In this document: positions 46,101-58,305 of the stretch, in pieces
How the letters are laid out: each line of letters opens with the position of its first letter
Numbering within the stretch: position 1 is the first letter of the stretch
From: Falciphora oryzae
Lineage: Eukaryota > Ascomycota > Sordariomycetes > Magnaporthales > Magnaporthaceae
Length of the DNA: 64,000 nucleotides
Direction: 5' to 3'
NCBI GenBank assembly: GCA_000733355.1
Contig: JNVV01000040.1
Span: 120,600-184,599 of the forward strand
Notes under the pieces: generated by a model
Databases searched by the model: none
What the model was told of the DNA's origin: nothing
Seen by the model: only the letters and a program-made list of their open reading frames with translations
Translations under genes and position numbers: made by a program

Positions 46101-46944
46101 CGCGGCAACCGGTGCATGCGTCGTGATGCTCGAAAGGCATAGCGATTGGGTTAATTCAGTAACCTTTTCGCCCGACGGCCGGCAGCTCGCGTCGGCGTCG
46201 CGCGACCGGACCGTTAAGCTTTGGGACGCGGCAACCGGCGCATGCGTCGCGACGCTTAAAGGGCACAGCGATTGGGTCAATTCAGTAACCTTTTCGCCCG
46301 ACGGCCGGCAGCTCGCGTCGGCGTCGGGCGACCGGACCGTCAAGCTCTGGGACGCGGCGACCGGTGCATGCGTCGCGACGCTTAAAGGGCACAGCGATTG
46401 GGTTAATTTAGTAGCCTTTTCGCCCGGCGGCCGGCAGCTCGCGTCGGCGTCGGACGATAAAACCGTTAAGCTTTGGGCGACCGGTGCATGCGTCGCGACG
46501 CTCAAAGGGCACAGCGGTTCGGTCAATTCAGTAGCCTTTTCGCCCGACGGCCGGCAGCTCGCGTCGGCGTCGCACGACCGAACCGTCAAGCTTTGGAACG
46601 CGGCGGCCGGTGCCTGCTTCCAAACCGTTGACGTTGCTACAATCCTTCGAAATATTTCATTCGATGCAGCAGGCTCGTGCCTTTATACGGATATAGGCAC
46701 CATTTTTGTTAATGAGCCACCAACTGCCCATGCAACCCTCCAAATTTCTCCTCAGCCATTTCGTTTACAAGGGGTAGGAATCAGTTCTGATAAAGCATGG
46801 ATCACTTGGAGCGGGCAGAATCTGTTGTGGTTACCGCCAGAGTACCGGCCGACCAGGCCAGCCGTAGCCGGATCAACAGTCGCCTTTGGCTGTGCGTCAG
46901 GGCGGGTGCTATTTTCCCGGCTTTCAGACGTTTGTTTTCTTTAG
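43127..46944 (+). pseudogene. Helo-like-NACHT-WD40 NLR with one apparent frameshift
   Basis: A STAND-type sensor of the class that controls heterokaryon incompatibility in Podospora (HET-D/E/R). Exons are 43127-43556, 43607-45224 and 45277-46944; introns are 50 and 52 bp (branch points GCTAAC and ATTAAC). The N-terminus MEGLGAAASAIAVVDIAAK is a Helo-like fungal STAND domain. NACHT shows Walker A GMAGTGKST (about residue 207) and Walker B VVVDALDECD. Nine 42-residue WD40 units follow (about 753-1128), then a conserved tail (LLWLPPEYRP; FGCASGRVLFSR). Near 43461-43466 the frame must change by one base, from RALHGR to WPFESKEVEKII; one base appears deleted. Everything after is open, and both intron joins restore expected sequence. 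It is a fresh pseudogene or a sequencing error. Confidence 0.85.
45487..46615 (+). repeat. Nine near-identical WD40-coding repeats (126 bp)
   Basis: Each unit encodes CVATxxGHSDWVNSVTFSPD then GRQLASASxDRTVKLW. Unit 8 (about 46381-46500) lacks 6 bp (LWATGA instead of LWDAATGA). Variation is concentrated at a few codons: after CVA, the D/S/G-W/S-V position, N/T before S, and the residue before D in ASxD. Confidence 0.95.
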
Positions 46945-47560
46945 GGGAGAAAGGTGTAAAAAGGGAGTCCAGCGATAAATCAAACGCCCTGTAAAAATTT
47001 TCTTATATCTCTGTCCTGTTTAAGGGTCGTAGGGGGCAGGGGAACTTTATACTTTTGGACCGCGCTCGAGAATGTTTTAGAATGTCGAGGTTACCATTTT
47101 AGATATGCTGATTGTTGAGCGGCTCTCGCTGTGGCAGCTTGAAAGTGATCAGCCGGGTCTTTAGGCATACCTCGCGGGCCGCATGCAGTGTGCACTCTTG
47201 GCCGAAAGCCTGCCGTCTAGGAGAGCTGACAGGGTGCCGCTCACCTCGTCTACTCTGTCTCGGAAGCGCCCCTCAAACTAGGCAAGTTGACGGGCCATAA
47301 AGCCTCCCGTACATGACTCGTTCAGGGATTGGCCGGCGCTTTGAAGGTGGTCGGGAGCCGAATTTTCGACACGGCTGATGGTCGGACTGCGCGACCGAAG
47401 GACGTTGCTGCCACTGCCGACAGACTCGCCGTGGCGGGAGCCTCGGCAGATGTCACGGCAAGAGATCAGCCCGGGCGTGCACACGCTGTCCCTGAGCCGG
47501 CGGGCCTGGGCGACGTGCGTAAAGCCATTGGGTGCCTCAAAAAGCTCGCGGAAAATGTTC
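46945..47560. other. Unassigned DNA downstream of the NLR
   Basis: Likely 3' untranslated region followed by decayed sequence; no gene is supported. Confidence 0.3.
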
Positions 47561-47570
47561 GGCTGCGGCA

Positions 47571-47645
47571 TGGCCCTGGATACCGCCGAGGCCGTCGCAT
47601 ATATACACTCGTGTGGGGTGCCGCATCGAGATATAAGCTGTCGGT
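47571..47645 (+). pseudogene. Protein-kinase catalytic-loop scrap
   Basis: Plus strand reads MALDTAEAVAYIHSCGVPHR then DIS: the alpha-E helix and HRD loop of a protein kinase, as in the small kinases found in fungal NLR/HET neighbourhoods. The frame is lost after RFPSKNG. No other kinase motifs were found nearby. Confidence 0.45.
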
Positions 47646-47649
47646 TTCC

Positions 47650-49475
47650 CTCCAAGAACGGGGCTAACAAACACTTTTCGTTTTTCTCCCGGTACCCGGC
47701 CTTTCTGGGGCCCTCCCCTCCGCGGGCGACCCGCAGCGGGCCAAGGTCATGCCGCGTACGACGAGTGGCGACGATCAGGGCAAACACTCCAGCAAACGGT
47801 GCAAGCCTTCGTTTGGCTGCTGTCCACGGATGTGGTGCGCTTCCAGTATTCGGGATCTGTCGCACAGTGCTACAACGAGGAGACGGCAGCCTGAGGCAGA
47901 CAAGCCCTTGGGTGGTGTAACGTCCAGTTAGACTCAAGCCGCGTGGGCCTACAATCTGCCCAGGAAGCGGATGCCCGTGAGGAGACAAAGTGTGGGATAG
48001 CGTTCGGTCCAGGAAGGCCCTTGTCGCGGTGCGTTTCGTCGCGCGTCTGCAGGCACGCGTCGCCTCGCGTCCGTGGCCACCTCCTGATTGATACGTCCAG
48101 GTATAAAGCTAATGCGTTTTGGGCAATTCTTTGAATATTGTATTGATGAAAGCGCAGCAACAAAGGGCATCGAATACTGTCGACACTGTGGTGCCCCCGG
48201 CCACCGCGCCGCTCTGGATTCAAAATCACTTGCCCGCCCTACCTGCAGAACAGGGGTGAGCCGCATCCCCTATTTGTGCACCCATTTCTTCGAACCTGTC
48301 GTTGCCCCCCGAGCTACGAGGAAGCCCTCGCCGACCACGAAATTGCATGCACGTGGAACGCAATATGCACTGCGTAACAGCCGATGGCCATCCCAAGTTC
48401 CGATCATCCGGCGGGAAGAGCCGTATTTCAAACCCCAACAGCCAAGTGCCGATGCGATGTCCCGGGTGCCAGCCGATACAACAGCTAGTGCAAACCGAGC
48501 GCCACAGCCCAGACACCGTCTCCCTCCTGCCGATTCAGATAAAACCTCGATGAGGCAAGGACGGCGGCACACCAATTCGTCGAAAGATTCGCTGCCCCTC
48601 CTACGGCAATCGGCACCGGCTATTCCAGAGTCATGTTCAACGTGGATAACGAATCCATGTTGCGGCGACTCAAGCTTTTCCCGCTGGAGTACGAGGGGCG
48701 CAACGCGATGGCCAGCTTGTATCGGGACGGCCGTGGCGTCGCTTGAGACTCGGGCTCGGAGGCGGGCGGCTTGGAGAGCTCAGAGCTCAACTCCTCGACC
48801 TCGCCGCAATCGCCCAGCGCGCTGGACCCCCCTCGCGCCTCGCCCGGCTCGTCAACAGGCGGCGCGCCTTGCTCGTGGGTTATCTGGACCGGGCAGACCG
48901 TCGCGGCGGCTGGGAGGCTGGCTGGGAGGGCTGCTTGCGGACCATCCCTGGCAGCGCGTCAGAACTCGGCGGTACAGCCCGAAAAAAAAAAAAAAAAAAC
49001 GGCGGCGAGCTCAGTAATAGCCTCACTGATCAAATCCACGTTGGTACGTATCGCTGGCACTCGACGTTGTTGTACGGCTACGGTTTACAGTATCTGACCG
49101 ACTTTCAGACAGATTTTTGCTGTATTTTGGTGGTGGCGGCGGACCTGCAGCTGGCCGCTGATCTCCTTGTCGCCCTCCGAGAGTTCGTTGCACGCATGCC
49201 CCATGCACGGGAAATCGTCAAAGAGCCACATGTTGCCTTCGTGCCCGTGGATATCGAGGCCGATCCCGCTGCTCGCGTCGCTCTGGACCTCGCCGGAGGT
49301 GTTGCTCTAGCTCATCGCCCCGTCCATATTGAGAGTGGTGGGACTCCCCGGACTCAGGTTGGCGCTGCCATTCATGGTGCTGCCGGCGCGGCGAAGATGT
49401 CGGCCGACGGATGTTGGGATGATTGCTTGGAAAGTGTAGCAATTTTCCGTTGGGCCGTTTTATTAGCAGAATGGT
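47650..49475. other. Decayed coding-like DNA
   Basis: Protein-like scraps occur in several frames: CPPSYEEALADHEIACTWN (about 48308-48365 plus), VDNESMLRRLKLFPLEYEGR (about 48640-48700 plus) and DIHGHEGNMWLFDDFPCMGH (about 49255-49195 minus). None could be assigned. A17 run at 48966-48982. Confidence 0.3.
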
Positions 49476-49705
49476 TTAGCCCCTTATTGAATGAGGCCCC
49501 AAACACCGCGCCCACCCCCCGACCCCCTCCAGCCACGAGCGGTGCCTTGCCTTATCCCGCGCGTCCCAGTGTCTGGAAAAGTCCAGCAGCCGCGCGGCGA
49601 TGCCCGCGGCGACCACGGCCGAGTAGCTCGTTCCAGACAGCACCCCGGGCAGGCAGACGTCTCGGCCGATGATCGCGAAGCTGCAAGCCGTATGGATTGC
49701 GAAAA
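49476..49705 (-). pseudogene. Subtilisin-like (S8) protease C-terminal fragment
   Basis: Minus strand reads VCLPGVLSGTSYSAVVAAG then IAARLLDFSRH, the nucleophile block of S8 peptidases (Ser in GTS) with the helix that follows it. The Asp and His parts of the triad are absent. S8 domains are used as effector domains in fungal NLR systems, and this piece lies beside an NLR scrap on the same strand. Confidence 0.65.
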
Positions 49706-49770
49706 GTGGCCTCCTCGAGCCCAAGCTCCACGGGCCTGAACAACTAAATGAGACCGCCCCCTGCGACCCT

Positions 49771-49905
49771 TTATGGGTAGAGAGATGAGAATAATAGCCC
49801 ATAAGCCAATCTGAAGATCAGTACACGTCCCGATCGACAGCCGACGGCGGTATTTGATCCCGTCACAGCCGAGATAATAGAACGTCTGCCGCCTGCTTGA
49901 AGTTG
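49771..49905 (-). pseudogene. C-terminal scrap of a second NACHT-WD40 NLR
   Basis: Minus strand reads SAVTGSNTAVGCRSGRVLIF then RLA, closely matching the conserved tail of the NLR at 43127-46944 (VAGSTVAFGCASGRVLFSR). No WD40 unit remains upstream. The two NLRs were convergent. Confidence 0.65.
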
Positions 49906-50079
49906 AGGCCATTTATTTTCTTCACCTTTCCTTTTTTTTTCTTGCTGCAGAGACTGGACGCGGCAAGCTCGGATCGGACGGGGCGGCTCGCGCCTCGTAA
50001 CAACCGCAGATCCCCAAACTCTACTTCTTTTGCCTGCCGTGGATGGTGCATTGTCGTCTGGGCTGACCGGCTTCACTCA

Positions 50080-53000
50080 TCTTTTCTTTCTTTTCTTTCT
50101 TTTTCTATCCTAGTGGCGACTCCTGCATGTGGCCGTGACCCACGGTTCCTCCTGCAGATCTTCTCTTTGCTTCTTTTTCTTCTTTCTTTTTGACACTCCA
50201 CAACACACGATATCCGGAACCAAACGTCTGGTTAGGTAAATTGGCAAAGGAAGATCCCTCGCTCCATGGACCGTCTTGCTGTTTCGCGAGCGATCTTGTT
50301 CCAACCGGAGGTGCCGTCCACGGCCTGCGACGGCTCGCCTTTGTCGTAAGCGGTGATCTACAATCTCTACATCCATCCGCGAGATTCCACACCATGATAC
50401 TTCCATACCCTCGTGTGCCTCCGAGCCTCGACTGGTGGGTACATGTCTGTCCGTAGGCGCATCCCACTCCTCCAGAACCAGTTTTTTGCCCTCCCCATTC
50501 ACACGGCCTCTTTGACGGCCCGACTCCTTCCGCGACCCCGATCCTTCCGCAAATTTCCTCCGCCCCCTCGGAATCGAACGGCCGAGACCGACGCCGTGGA
50601 GGATCCCCTGGTTTGGCTGTTGGACAAGGTGCCGGTGGGACCAGCAGGCCGCCGCGTGCGACCTCCGCGCCTCGAGGAGCGTCGATTCCACAGTTCCAGG
50701 GGTTTCTGCACGACTTTTTGGTAACCTCGAACCGCTGCGTCGCGGAGACTGCAGAGCGATGATCGGTTAGGGATCAAGGGATTGCTAAGAGCTATGATTT
50801 GAGAAATGCTGACATCCGCTGTAATTATGAGGCAGTTGACGTCAATATACAGCTATTGAATATCCCAAAGCCTGAGACCTAAACGCACCTTCATTGGGCT
50901 TGAAGGCTTGTAAAGTATTGGCTCGAGGCTTAAAAACACACCAACTTCGACCATTTCACTAGGTTTCCACGCCTGGTGCTACCTCTCGCTTATGCGTCGA
51001 AATCGACAGACAGTATTGGCGATAGGTTCTTTCTTTCGCCCAATGCTACCCAGCCGGAAAGTCCGATATGCGAGTTCGCTTCCACGCCTCGGGGATGCGT
51101 GATTTATTGGACCCTTCCCGCGCGAGAAAGTTCCCGTGCCGCTTCCTCGCCTTCCCAAAAGGACGGTCCGGCCACCCTCGCAAAGCATGGAGCTCGCCGT
51201 GCGTGCCGTGCGGCCCTTCCGTAAATGAGCGTGTGTGTGTGAGGGAGCCTCTTCCATTTGACAGGCTGGTTGCTTTTTCAGGGATCGGATCAGCTCGCTT
51301 CAAATGGGAAACCCCGCCCGGGGAAAGCAAGGGAGCCGCACACAATGGTGTTCCCGAGCAGGGGAAAAGAAAAATATGTGGAATTGATAAAAAGCAAGAA
51401 AAAAAAGCAACAAAGAAAGTTCGTCTGAAGGTCAAGGTCTCCAGGGAAACAAAAAGGGTCCTGCTGGTAATCGACTTCCCACACCCGAGGTCTCTTGGCA
51501 GGGAGGGATGGCTGGGTTTCAGTGAAAACTCGGCTCCCCGGATCGTTCCTCGGCTGCCGGCGAGCGGGAAGAAAGCAAGGAAACACGGGCAAAATTAGCC
51601 TCGAGCCCCCAGCATCCATGATGGCGCAGGTGCCTCCTGGCCAAAAAAAAAAAAAAAAAACACATTGAGCAGTCGTCCGCAACTCGATTTACAGCAAACA
51701 TAAGCCTTGGCACCTGCCAATACTGTCGTGCTGAATGCTAGAATCGGAACCAGCAAGCCCGAGTCCAGCCTACACTTCACATGGCAGATGGCAGGAGGAG
51801 GAGCAGCTCGCAAGGCGGCTTCTCGGTGTGAATGTGGAGACCCGGGGAAATGGGACCATACATGTACAAATTTGGAGACCCCCCTGTCCCCAGCCTAATG
51901 CCGGTTAATGCCATGTGGCAGGCAAGCAAGTAGGAAAACCCCGCAGCGCGGGCAGCTACCAACACCCCCCAAATCCCTGCTCCGTTTTTGCCGCAAAAAC
52001 GGTCGCCTGCCTGCCCCAAGGTTCCTGTTCAAGGAATGACTCGGCAGCGACCAGGCGCCCCTTGTCGGCGCCCAGCGAGGTGACACGCCCATCACTTCCC
52101 ATTGGGATGGAGGGGAGGTTGGCTGGTAGGTAACTCTTTCCTTTGCCCTTCCCTCCCTCCCTTCTGCAGACTTCCTTTTCATTTCAGCCGTTGAAACATC
52201 TGCAACCTTCCCTTTACGCGGTGGGGTCGAGAAGGGTTTTCTTTGCCTGCCCCGGGTTGCAACTGTGACATTCCCACAGCCCTGCCGAGACACGTAACGC
52301 CCACCACAAATGGAGCTTGGGACCTATCCACACAATAAGGAAAACCTAGCCGAGACGACCTGCCATCTGATTTTGACTCGGCAAACTTACCAAGCAAACG
52401 GGAAGGGGAAGTCAAGGCAGGGAGGGCTTGACTTTGCGGAGGCGACTTTGCGTGGCCGGCTGGGCTGTGACAAATATCAGACGAAAATAAAAAGAAAAAA
52501 ATAAAAAAAGGGGGAAGGTGCGTCATCTCGTCTCTTCTCGCTGCGTATTTCGCGCCATCCCCAAAGCATAACAAAGTAGAATTCACTCTTCTCGGCCTCG
52601 GGACCAAATTGTCAGCGCCGGCCGTGCCAGGATGGTACCCGACGACATGCTCAGTTAGTCTGTCTGAAGGCCGTGCGATGAGCGGTGCAGATCTACTTGG
52701 GTGCACAAAGGAAACCAAAGAGCCATCTGTCGACGTCGTGGTATCTAGAGGAGAGACCCCTCCCGAACAAAATTAACAAAGGGCAAGCAAACCCCAAGTA
52801 TGTAAGCAAATATTAGGTACAGTTGTCTTCAAGAGTATCGTGCCCTTCCATCTTCCACACTTTCCGCTTCAATTGGTATTCGGGCTGCTCAGTCCAGCCC
52901 TTCCATACGCCCCGCCGAGCCGGTAGCATCAAGCCCCATATGAGCCACCCTTGCTCCCCCAGTCTTTGCCGGCCGTAGAATGGCCAAGAGCGAGAGAAAG

Positions 53001-53448
53001 GGGCGAACAATAAGAGGCGAGTGCCTCGGCTCATCGACCGTAGACCTGAGAACAAAACTCCCCCTTGTACAGGTAACACAATATGGAGTCCAGGACAACA
53101 AACTTCAGCAAGAAGATTTGGTATCTCCTACAATATGAATCTTTTGTGGAAAAACCAGGCAAAAAAATGGGATTCGTATGCTCAATGCACAGCTACCCCG
53201 AACCACATGGTGAAACAAAGCGAAAGAAAAAGTCGGATAAACAAGAGAAATATGCGTCAAGAAGTCACCGAGCTCCTTCTGCTCGCCTTTGTCTCGATGA
53301 GCCCATACCAAATATTAATCCCTAGTCGGCGGTTAGATCTAGGCGCCTCCAGACCGTCCAATGCCTACTGGACAGAGCAGCCTCCGTGGTGCAGACGGAG
53401 AAGGTTGACGGCGCATCGTCCCTGGTGACGAGAGTTGAAAGGGTCAGA
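50080..53448. other. 3.4-kb stretch without a supported gene
   Basis: Open frames of up to 193 codons occur but look random. Simple tracts: pyrimidine runs at 50085-50110 and 50160-50195, A18 at 51643-51660, A-rich at 52485-52508. It may hold long untranslated regions. Confidence 0.35.
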
Positions 53449-55656
53449 TCATTGAGGGGACTGGGCGTTCTCCTTGATACCCACGATTATCTCGTAAATC
53501 CAATGAGTTCCCATCTCCTGGCACTCCCTGACGCAGAGGGGGTCGTCCCACCACCAATTGTTTCCGGTGACGTATTTGCCCCAGACCTCGCGCCAGAGCA
53601 TCCGCCCAACAACACTCCGGAGTTCCGTCCGGACCCGGCTCTCCGCCTTTTTGACGCTGTTGAGACTGCTTGCACTGCTGGCTGTTCCATCATCTGTCCC
53701 ACACACAGATGTGGAAGCGTTCGCGCCTGTGACCCTAGCCAAAGTGGCAGTGGCATGGGAAGTCGAGGTTTCATGAGCCGGTGGGATCGCGAAGAATTTG
53801 ACGGTCGTGATTGTGCTGCAGGCGCCGCGCAGGTGGGCATCCGCCATCCAGCCAGGAACCAGCTTCCTTGGGTGGATGCATCGAAACTTGCGCTCCAGGT
53901 TCATCTGCAAGTTCTCCTCAATCCAAAGCCGCATTCGGGGCCCGAGTGACTGAGGGACCGGCGCAGGATCGATGAGAGTGAGGTGCGCTGCGCCACCAGG
54001 AGCCAGGGTGCGATGGATGGTCCGCAGCAGGGGAGGGATCTCCGAGGATGCCACCAGCGACGGGAGAGACAAGCAGTAGACAGCTGAAAACATACCAGGG
54101 GCCGTCGACAAGGCTGTGTGCGACACAATGGGGAGGGTTGTCGGGAGAACATTTGGGAAAAGATCGTTCGAAATCGGAGTCGGCGACATGTGGTAGATGA
54201 AGGAATCGGCGTGCGCGGCAGCTAGATACGATGCCGTAGCTGTTTGCACTGTTAGCACTTTACTCGTGCATCACGTCGCTATTGGTAAGTTCCAGGCCTG
54301 CGTATAGGAAAACTCACCTTGACTCTCAAAGAGCGCCAGGACCTTCATGTTCTTGTGCCTGATTCCAGGCACCATGGCGCTCTCACCCTTCGAGCCGTCG
54401 ATGGCTGGCCGGTCCACGTTGTACATGGCTGACAACATCCACCTCTGCTTTTCCATAACCGTCTCTTGGTAAACCGCTGGGTCCGTCGAATTGTCCCACC
54501 GCTCCTTCAGGCGCGTCAGGATGGTCTGTGGAGTCGCAGCCTCCATCATCTTCATCTCGCGCTGCATGGAGATAAGATCCAGCGAGAAGGAGGCCGATTT
54601 GCGAGCGTGCTCCTCGGTTCTGATGTTTAGCATTGCATCCATAGACGTCAGAGCCTTTGCTGGCTTCGGCGCCGGACTACAGTCCCACGCATCGGGTGGC
54701 TTCCAAGAATCTGGATTCTCGTTTTGGAACACAGAGTCGGGGCTCGCCACGACAGGAATCCTGGGGGTTCGCGGGGTCGAAGGGACTTTGTGTCCATGAA
54801 TAGAAGGCAAAGGACCCAGCCTGAGGCGCGATTCCCTCAGCTGGGGAGACAGCGGCCGCGCCGTGTTGGGGATTGATGACAGCCAATTCTTCGTCTGAAC
54901 AGACTTTGGCAGCTCGACAGGCGGTGGCGAAGTCGCTCGCGGAGCCGGTCCAGGATCGGCACTGATAGTAACATCAGACATCAGGCGCTCCAAGTCCAGG
55001 CCAGGTGACCGAGGGGTACTAACCACCTCGGTCGTTTTGACAATGAAGGACGATGGCCCGAGAGTCTGAACCACCTTTGAAGCCGAATCCAGCGGGTGGT
55101 GAGAGCCTCCAAAGATGGAGGCAGGGGTCATCGGAGGTGACGCCATAGGCTGTTCATGGGGCTTCGAAAAGATCGAGTCTAGAAAAGGGACTCGGTTAGC
55201 CAGCAGATTCTATGAGGGTAACACACACGAACATATGCACTGACCTCGGGAGGCTAGACCAGGCGAGGTCTCCGAAGACTCGTCCAGGGTCCGGGTGTAG
55301 GAAGGGCCATCCTCTACAAACCGGACCGGGTGCTGAGGATGACTGCTGGAAGAAGAGATGGGCGAAAGCTGCGAGCCAAAGAAGGAGCCTCGACGGCCAA
55401 CGAAGTCACTCGCGACGTTATCGGTCAGAGCAGCTGGCCTAGCCGTCTCGTGTAACTGCGCATCTTCCTTCCTGGAGCCATAATTCCCGAACACTCCCGG
55501 AAGCGGCTTGTCGACGCTTGAAGAGCTGGCTGAGTGAGTCGACGAGTGAAGCAAGCGATCTTCCTCTTTCTTTCTCTTTGTATGCTCCACAATCTTGCGC
55601 TGCTTCCTCTCGCTGACTGACTCCCTGTTTGGGTCGGTCCAGATTACGTCGAACAT
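53449..55656 (-). CDS. Probable SAM-dependent methyltransferase-like protein, 3 exons
   Basis: Exons on the minus strand are 55656-55245, 55178-54318 and 54239-53449, with GT-AG introns of 66 and 78 bp. The spliced product is 687 residues. The N-terminus MFDVIWTDPNRESVSERKQR is followed by a basic helix (EHTKRKKEE), then about 300 disordered Ser/Pro-rich residues with many S/T-P sites. The C-terminal third reads like a class I methyltransferase: KVLALFESQ-ATASYLAA, SAVYCLSLPSLV, then LLRTIHRTLAPGGAAHLTLID, the post-motif-III block. It ends with DDPLCVRECQEMGTHWIYEI. A clear GxGxG motif I is not visible, so activity is uncertain. Phase-1 joins at both introns keep the frame. The gene is intact. 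Confidence 0.75.
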
Positions 55657-58305
55657 CGTAGCAGTCCGCGCCGAACAGTGTAGGACAGATAGAAGACGGC
55701 TGGGAGCAAGAAGGATTAGGTCAAATCGTCCCGACCGGAGCCTCCCAAGTGCCTCAGCAGGAATGTTGGCGTGGCTGGCTTGCCGGTGAGGGCTTTCTGA
55801 GCTGGGGAGACGCGCCGCGCAGTTGCAGGCTTCTCAGGGATTCTTGGAGTTCTTCGAAGGCTCCGAGTATACCAACGGAAGTGACGATTGCGTTGTCTTG
55901 GGCAGTGCGCGTGGCCGCCAAGTGGGCGCTGTTGTCCGTGTGTTTTTGTCGTGGGTGGTAGATAGGACAGAGGTTGGGGTGCGAATATGACGGATAGAGT
56001 TTTGATGATGGTCCTGGAGCCAGCGCGGTGAATCCCAGTCTTGGAGGCGAGAGGCCCCTAGCGCTGGTGCGCGTTGATGGGAAAGAAGAGTAGATATGCT
56101 ATGATGGGGGTGTTATGATGGGGATATCGCGTAGCACAGAGGTCGTTGGGGTGGGGAGAATCAAGGCGGGCAGACAAGGCGAAGTGGCAAAAGATTTGCC
56201 GCAGAGACAGTGGATTCAAGAATGGAGGCGGGACGAAGAAATTTCAGTAGCATCAATGATGGAAGATAGCGTGGTGTCAAGGTGGGGGCTCTCGTGGTCT
56301 GGTGCTTTCCTCCACGGCAGAGCTTGTCGGGGAAGGCACGAGGCAGATGTGAGACAGCTCTGATGGGCGAGCCAGCGCAGCCTGACGTCCACCAAGGCGG
56401 ACACGCATAGAGAGTCGGCAACAGTGGAGAACGAACTTGAGCATGTCCAAGAAAATCTTTGACCACCCCTCCCCTCACTGCTAGGTGCTCTGGAGGACAC
56501 TTCGCGATGCCTTACCGGCCATAGCTCCTCCTGGAGCCGGACGACTTGTTGTTGAACCATGCGTTCCTTGGAGCCTCAAACTCTCGGTTCCGGCTCGACG
56601 GACACTGATCTGACTGGCTGGTCGGGCCTCCCCAGGGGTTCCTTTTATGCAGCCTTCTGAGCCCAGCAACGGGTTCGCTAACACGGCACACACAAGAGCA
56701 CGCCTGACCGTTTGTCCGTAGACGCTCAGTGTAAATCCGAAAATATGCGAGCCTCTCGGGCCGGAAAGTTCTCAGGCGCTCTCCGCCTCGACGCGCTGGT
56801 TGCCACTCCATATTGCCCATGTCCACAAGGAAACAGTAGGGGCCACAGCCAATATCTGCATGTCTCGGTTCAGGTGCAAGTAGCGGCGGCCCGGGTGGGA
56901 CTGCACTGACGCGACATCGGTCGTCGGTCCTACCGAGCGGCGATATGTGAGACGCGAAGGAGAGCCATGGATACCGTTCGACAAGGTGGTAACGTGCTTG
57001 CTCCATCCCTCCGTGCGTCCGAGCCCATGCCGCCGCCGCCCACGAGGGCATCTTTCTGCTGTTACCGTGTCTCATTGCACCAAGATTGCCCGTGTCTCCC
57101 CAGCTTTCAAGAGACTGGTTCGCTTCTTGCCCCTTTTTTCATGGCTAAATTGGAGTGATCAACTCGAGAGTGGCCTACAGCCTCACAAAGCGCTCTATGT
57201 TTTCCGTGACAATTCTCGATAGTTCTATAGCAGACTGCCTCGTCCTTTGAGATATTTTTCGGGTTCTACCCACAGCCTAGGTAGCGGCGCTGCTGGGCAG
57301 TTACACTATTTTATCTTGAAAGGGCGCACCTGTCCTCCACCAGACTTCCCTCCTAAGGACAGAAACAGTATCCAAGTATGATAAATGTAGTGGATTTTAT
57401 TATGCCCCGATGATTTGGTATGTCCGGTTCCCAAAAAGAAGCAAATACAAATCAGATGGTTACGCTGGCTACGAAACCAGCTTACATGGCGCTTCGGACG
57501 AGGTCGTCGACTCGCAGCTTTCTCGGTTGTTGGGATGCACCACGATTGCAAAAGAGCCGCACAACCCTCGACCCCACACTGCTGGGCTGGGAGACATGCA
57601 TGCATGTTTGGCAGGGGCTGACCGGGCAGCGTGTGCATCAATGTTGCTGTCGGCCCATCTTCCGACTGCTGCTGTCCGTGGAGCCGCCACATGGAGGACA
57701 CGCCGCTGAGGCTGGAAGCCTGCCACCCCTCCCTTCCATCATCCCAATCATGCAGGTATCCATGCAAACTCACGGGAATCAATGAGTAACATGGACGCTT
57801 TCAAGCGGTATGGAGCCAACCGAGCTGTGCCGGCCGAAATCTCGGTACTTATTTCTTCTGGAAAATACATTCCATTGGGAATAGCCGCTAGATTTCGTCT
57901 CCCGGCCGCAGAGGCTACCCGTCCTGTCACGGAGGTAAAATTTCTCCCGCCCGTCTCGCTTAATGTGTTGGTGTTTATGGCCTCCTGAGGTCGGACGGCC
58001 CAGAGAAGGCCACATTCGTAGCCCACATTGTGCACATGAGCACCTCCGACGAGCCACATCCTCCCGTTGCTGTGTCTCACCCCGCCATGCCGCCAATTCT
58101 CGCCCGAATAGGAACTATACGTATAGACGCCTCTTTTGGCATATGGGTGTCGTATTGAAAATGATGGGCAAAGGTGTATGGGCAAACAGTGTATTTCTTA
58201 CATCCAGGTGGGTCTATGGCGAATGAGGCTCATCTTTGCGGTTCGTCGCTGAGTAATACATATTCCAACGCTCGTGGAAGAAAAGAAAATGGGGCGAAAA
58301 GGTGC
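55657..58305. other. Intergenic stretch without a supported gene
   Basis: It should contain the promoter of the minus-strand gene ending at 55656. Frames such as 56512-57075 minus and 57748-58185 minus are open but carry no domain I can defend. Confidence 0.35.

Noticed and set aside
45426..46589. 387-codon open frame on the minus strand
   Set aside because: It is antisense to the WD40 repeats. The repeat composition keeps this frame open, and the translation is a repeated Ser/Ala/Thr string with no domain.
48966..51660. A17/A18 tracts (48966-48982, 51643-51660) as retroposon tails
   Set aside because: No upstream retroposed gene and no flanking duplications were seen.
57748..58185. 145-codon minus-strand frame (GENWRHGGVRHSNGRMWLVG)
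   Set aside because: It briefly looked protein-like, but no family or intron structure could be supported.
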